From assembly GCA_020072905.1 (NCBI GenBank), contig JAIQGB010000084.1:1-12572 (forward strand): a stretch of 12,572 nt of DNA. Reading direction: 5' to 3'. Shown one piece after another: positions 12,185-12,572 of this stretch. This DNA is from Terriglobia bacterium (GTDB lineage: Bacteria > Acidobacteriota > Terriglobia > UBA7540). The position numbers were made by a program, and so were the translations under genes. The notes under the pieces were generated by a model. The model was not told the origin of the DNA. It saw only the letters and a program-made list of their open reading frames with translations, and did not search any database. Positions within the stretch are counted from its first letter, which is position 1. Each line of letters opens with the position of its first letter.

Positions 12185-12572
12185 CTAATCTCCTTGGTGG
12201 TAGTAACGGTTGATCACATAGTCAGTGAAGGCCTCTCTGACGGCGGTCCAAGCAATTTTGGCCGCATTCAGCGCCATAATCCCCGCACCGGTCTCTGCAC
12301 CTGCAGGCACGCCTGCGGCGACTTTCGAGCCGAACGCAATCCAGCCACGAGTTCGAATTCCGCTCGCGATTGTGTCATAAACGTGTGACGTGCCACCAAG
12401 CGTTTTTTCGGCCGCGTCTTGTCCTCCCGTTCCAGACAGGAACCTAGGCGTACCACCAGGCCCGTCCAAGGAGTAACTGGCCCACGTTGTTGTTTTGAAG
12501 CTAAATTCGTCTACCACCTTTCCATGGGCGTCGTAGGTCGTTGTGGTAGTCGTCTTCTCCTGAAAAAACAAG
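12185..12572 (-). CDS. C-terminus of a probable polymorphic (Rhs/YD-type) toxin, 5' end outside window
   Basis: The minus frame is open to the window edge, so the gene continues upstream; a TTG at 12571 is unlikely to be the true start. The visible 129 residues begin with a Thr-rich segment and YDAHGKVVDEFSF, which resembles the YD-repeat pattern YDxxGrl. Then come WASYSLDGPGGTPRFL and a Gly/Ala-rich C-terminal part (FGSKVAAGVPAGAETGAGIM, then ALNAAKIAWTAVREAFTDYV) ending NRYYHQGD. The canonical DP.G motif that usually precedes a toxin tip is not in view. The hydrophobic, helix-prone tip and the following membrane protein gene suggest a membrane-acting toxin. Identification as Rhs is inferred; another large surface protein remains possible. 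Confidence 0.5.
   Translation of the reverse strand, partial: LFFQEKTTTTTTYDAHGKVVDEFSFKTTTWASYSLDGPGGTPRFLSGTGGQDAAEKTLGGTSHVYDTIASGIRTRGWIAFGSKVAAGVPAGAETGAGIMALNAAKIAWTAVREAFTDYVINRYYHQGD

Overview
The window looks like a GC-rich soil-type bacterium, most likely an acidobacterium. This rests on a secreted protein that combines an N-terminal SKDDVIGLL-type helical segment of a kind I associate with acidobacterial genomes with PEGA and PDZ domains, on a Ser/Thr kinase with a Pro/Ala-rich juxtamembrane stretch and a C-terminal TPR, and on the REP-like palindromes. No rRNA, tRNA or other single-copy marker is present, so the placement is an inference.

Left half (1-7357, all genes on +): the 3' end of a Ser/Thr protein kinase with TPR; a secreted PEGA-PDZ protein; a two-gene NAD salvage unit (nicotinate phosphoribosyltransferase followed 21 bases later by a nicotinamidase); and a secreted family 9 glycoside hydrolase. 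These read as ordinary chromosomal genes.

Right half (about 7370-12572, all genes on -): the strand flips, base composition drops visibly, and the DNA becomes a string of small genes separated by palindromic repeats. Read along the minus strand, it begins with the C-terminal end of a large protein that looks like a polymorphic (Rhs/YD-type) toxin. After it come two paralogous membrane proteins, a soluble 122-aa protein, a secreted Rap1a/Tai-like protein, a Tat-exported YbbC-like NTF2-fold immunity protein, a secreted protein with an SmpA/OmlA (BamE)-like segment, and a 99-aa protein. Several have a short toxin-tip-like fragment directly upstream. The clearest is a 61-residue tip with HYHR and HRPWE motifs whose stop codon overlaps the ribosome binding site of the 122-aa gene. 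I read the region as a graveyard or bank of toxin-tip/immunity cassettes downstream of an active toxin gene.

The boundaries are marked by REP-like elements: a GTAG tetranucleotide at the foot of a perfect hairpin, with conserved flanks but stems that differ from copy to copy and are always compensated. Three near-identical inverted pairs (BIMEs) and one half copy lie between genes, and a second repeat (core GCCGTTATAGATGCGCTACC) follows the stops of three genes. REP sequence supplies the stop codon of one small gene directly and of the extended BamE-like frame, whose C-terminal extension is itself largely made of REP sequence. No RAYT or other transposase gene is visible in the window.
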